Shown here: one piece after another, positions 29,269 to 29,781 of the stretch
Position numbering within the stretch: the first letter of the stretch is position 1
Layout of the letters: every line of letters starts with the position of its first letter
DNA from: an uncultured Clostridia bacterium
GTDB taxonomy: Bacteria; Bacillota; Clostridia; Christensenellales; Borkfalkiaceae
NCBI GenBank assembly: GCA_934254725.1
Contig: CAKQLR010000022.1
Span: 1 to 29,781 of the forward strand
DNA length: 29,781 nt
Direction: 5' to 3'
Notes under the pieces: generated by a model
Database searches by the model: none
Told to the model about the DNA's origin: nothing
The model's input: only the letters and a program-made list of their open reading frames with translations
Translations under genes and position numbers: made by a program

Positions 29269-29307
29269 AATAAAAAATTAAAGTCGGCGGAATTTGCGGA
29301 GGTTAAA

Positions 29308-29781
29308 ATGAAAGTAGTTATACTCACGGGCAGCGCGCACAAACACGGCACAACGGCAACGCTTGCTGATAAATTCTAGCAGGGCGCTTCCGACGCGGGA
29401 CATGAAGTTTTTCGCTTCGACGCGGCGTTTCGCTCCGTTCATCCGTGCATAGGATGCGATACGTGTCGCAGAACCGGGCAATGCGCGTTTCATGCGGATG
29501 ATATGAAAACATTAAACCCGTATTTACTCGATGCAGACGTTGTGGCTTTTGTCTCCCCTATCTACTATTTTACGCTCAATGCACAGATTAAAGCGGTAAT
29601 TGACAGATTTTACGCGAACGACGACGCTTTACACGGAGGGAAAAAAGCCGTTTTGATTACCGCCATGGCGGATACAGAAACTTCTGCGGCGTACGGCGCA
29701 AATGTAGCTTTTAAAGAAATACTTAAATATCTGGAATGGGAAAACGCAGGTATACTGAATGCGAAAAATTCTTCCGTCGCA
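29308..29781 (+). pseudogene. NADPH-dependent FMN reductase / flavodoxin-fold protein, with in-frame amber codon; runs off the window
   Basis: The protein begins MKVVILTGSAHKHGTTATLA, the FMN-phosphate loop of the NADPH-dependent FMN reductase (iron-sulfur flavoprotein-like) family. CIGCDTCRRTGQC (about 50-62) follows, a Cys pair motif seen in that family, then VVAFVSPIYYFTLNAQIKAV (about 80-99). Codon 24 is TAG (29377-29379), inside the first helix (ADKF-stop-QGASDAG); beyond it the same frame stays open and family-like to the window edge. GCGGAGG lies 5 nt before the ATG and the promoter is strong. It is either a recent nonsense mutation, a sequencing error or readthrough. The right end is cut by the window. 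Confidence 0.8.

Larger units (their letters stand above)
29009..29307. other. Intergenic region with two terminators and a promoter
   Basis: No gene is seen in this 299-bp stretch. It holds the hydrolase terminator, a second strong terminator 56 bp further on, and the promoter of the next gene. Confidence 0.6.

Overview
The window reads as a chromosomal segment of a spore-forming, Gram-positive Clostridia-type bacterium (Bacillota). The evidence is a SepF gene, a SipL-like spore protein (SPOCS repeats plus LysM) next to ispE, formate-tetrahydrofolate ligase, an ECF pantothenate transporter with type III pantothenate kinase, a Bacillus-type LexA box, and Shine-Dalgarno sites of the AGGAGG type. 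A closer taxon cannot be named from sequence alone.

Layout. 1-447: a tRNA-Gly(CCC) on the minus strand with its terminator, and a partial second copy of the tRNA end and terminator arm 290 bp away. 561-1499: an AEC-family transporter. 1765-12177 (minus): a compact, apparently intact virion-assembly cassette in transcription order TerL, TerS-like fragment, P22-type portal, scaffold, major coat protein, connector, three beta-propeller-like proteins and a small protein. No integrase, repressor, replication, protease, tail-tube or lysis gene accompanies it. 12448-13953: pantothenate uptake and phosphorylation operon (panT-coaX). 14188-18161: two secreted or membrane-anchored proteins, a sigma-region-4-like protein (minus), a LexA box between face-to-face promoters, a 93-bp tandem repeat, and sepF. 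18256-19938: fhs. 20116-24630: trmO, ispE/sipL (minus), then a YjjG-like HAD phosphatase and dUTPase, which fit together as nucleotide house-cleaning. 25157-27071: an OmpR-type two-component system. 27251-27793: a membrane protein. 27987-28070: tRNA-Leu(UAG), followed by a frameshifted alpha/beta hydrolase and, at the right edge, a flavodoxin-fold reductase interrupted by an amber codon.

The most interesting part is the capsid cassette. It has all the parts of a P22-style, protease-free procapsid with a packaging motor and a short propeller-type portal plug, but nothing that would let it integrate, replicate or lyse the host. It sits among housekeeping genes, and the sequence looks similar in character to them. 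It could be a pared-down prophage remnant, a satellite, or a domesticated particle (gene-transfer-agent-like). Other notable signals are several apparently leaderless promoters (TTGCTT-N17-TATAAT with the ATG 6-8 nt after the -10), a 21-nt motif recurring between genes, and direct repeats next to both tRNA genes.
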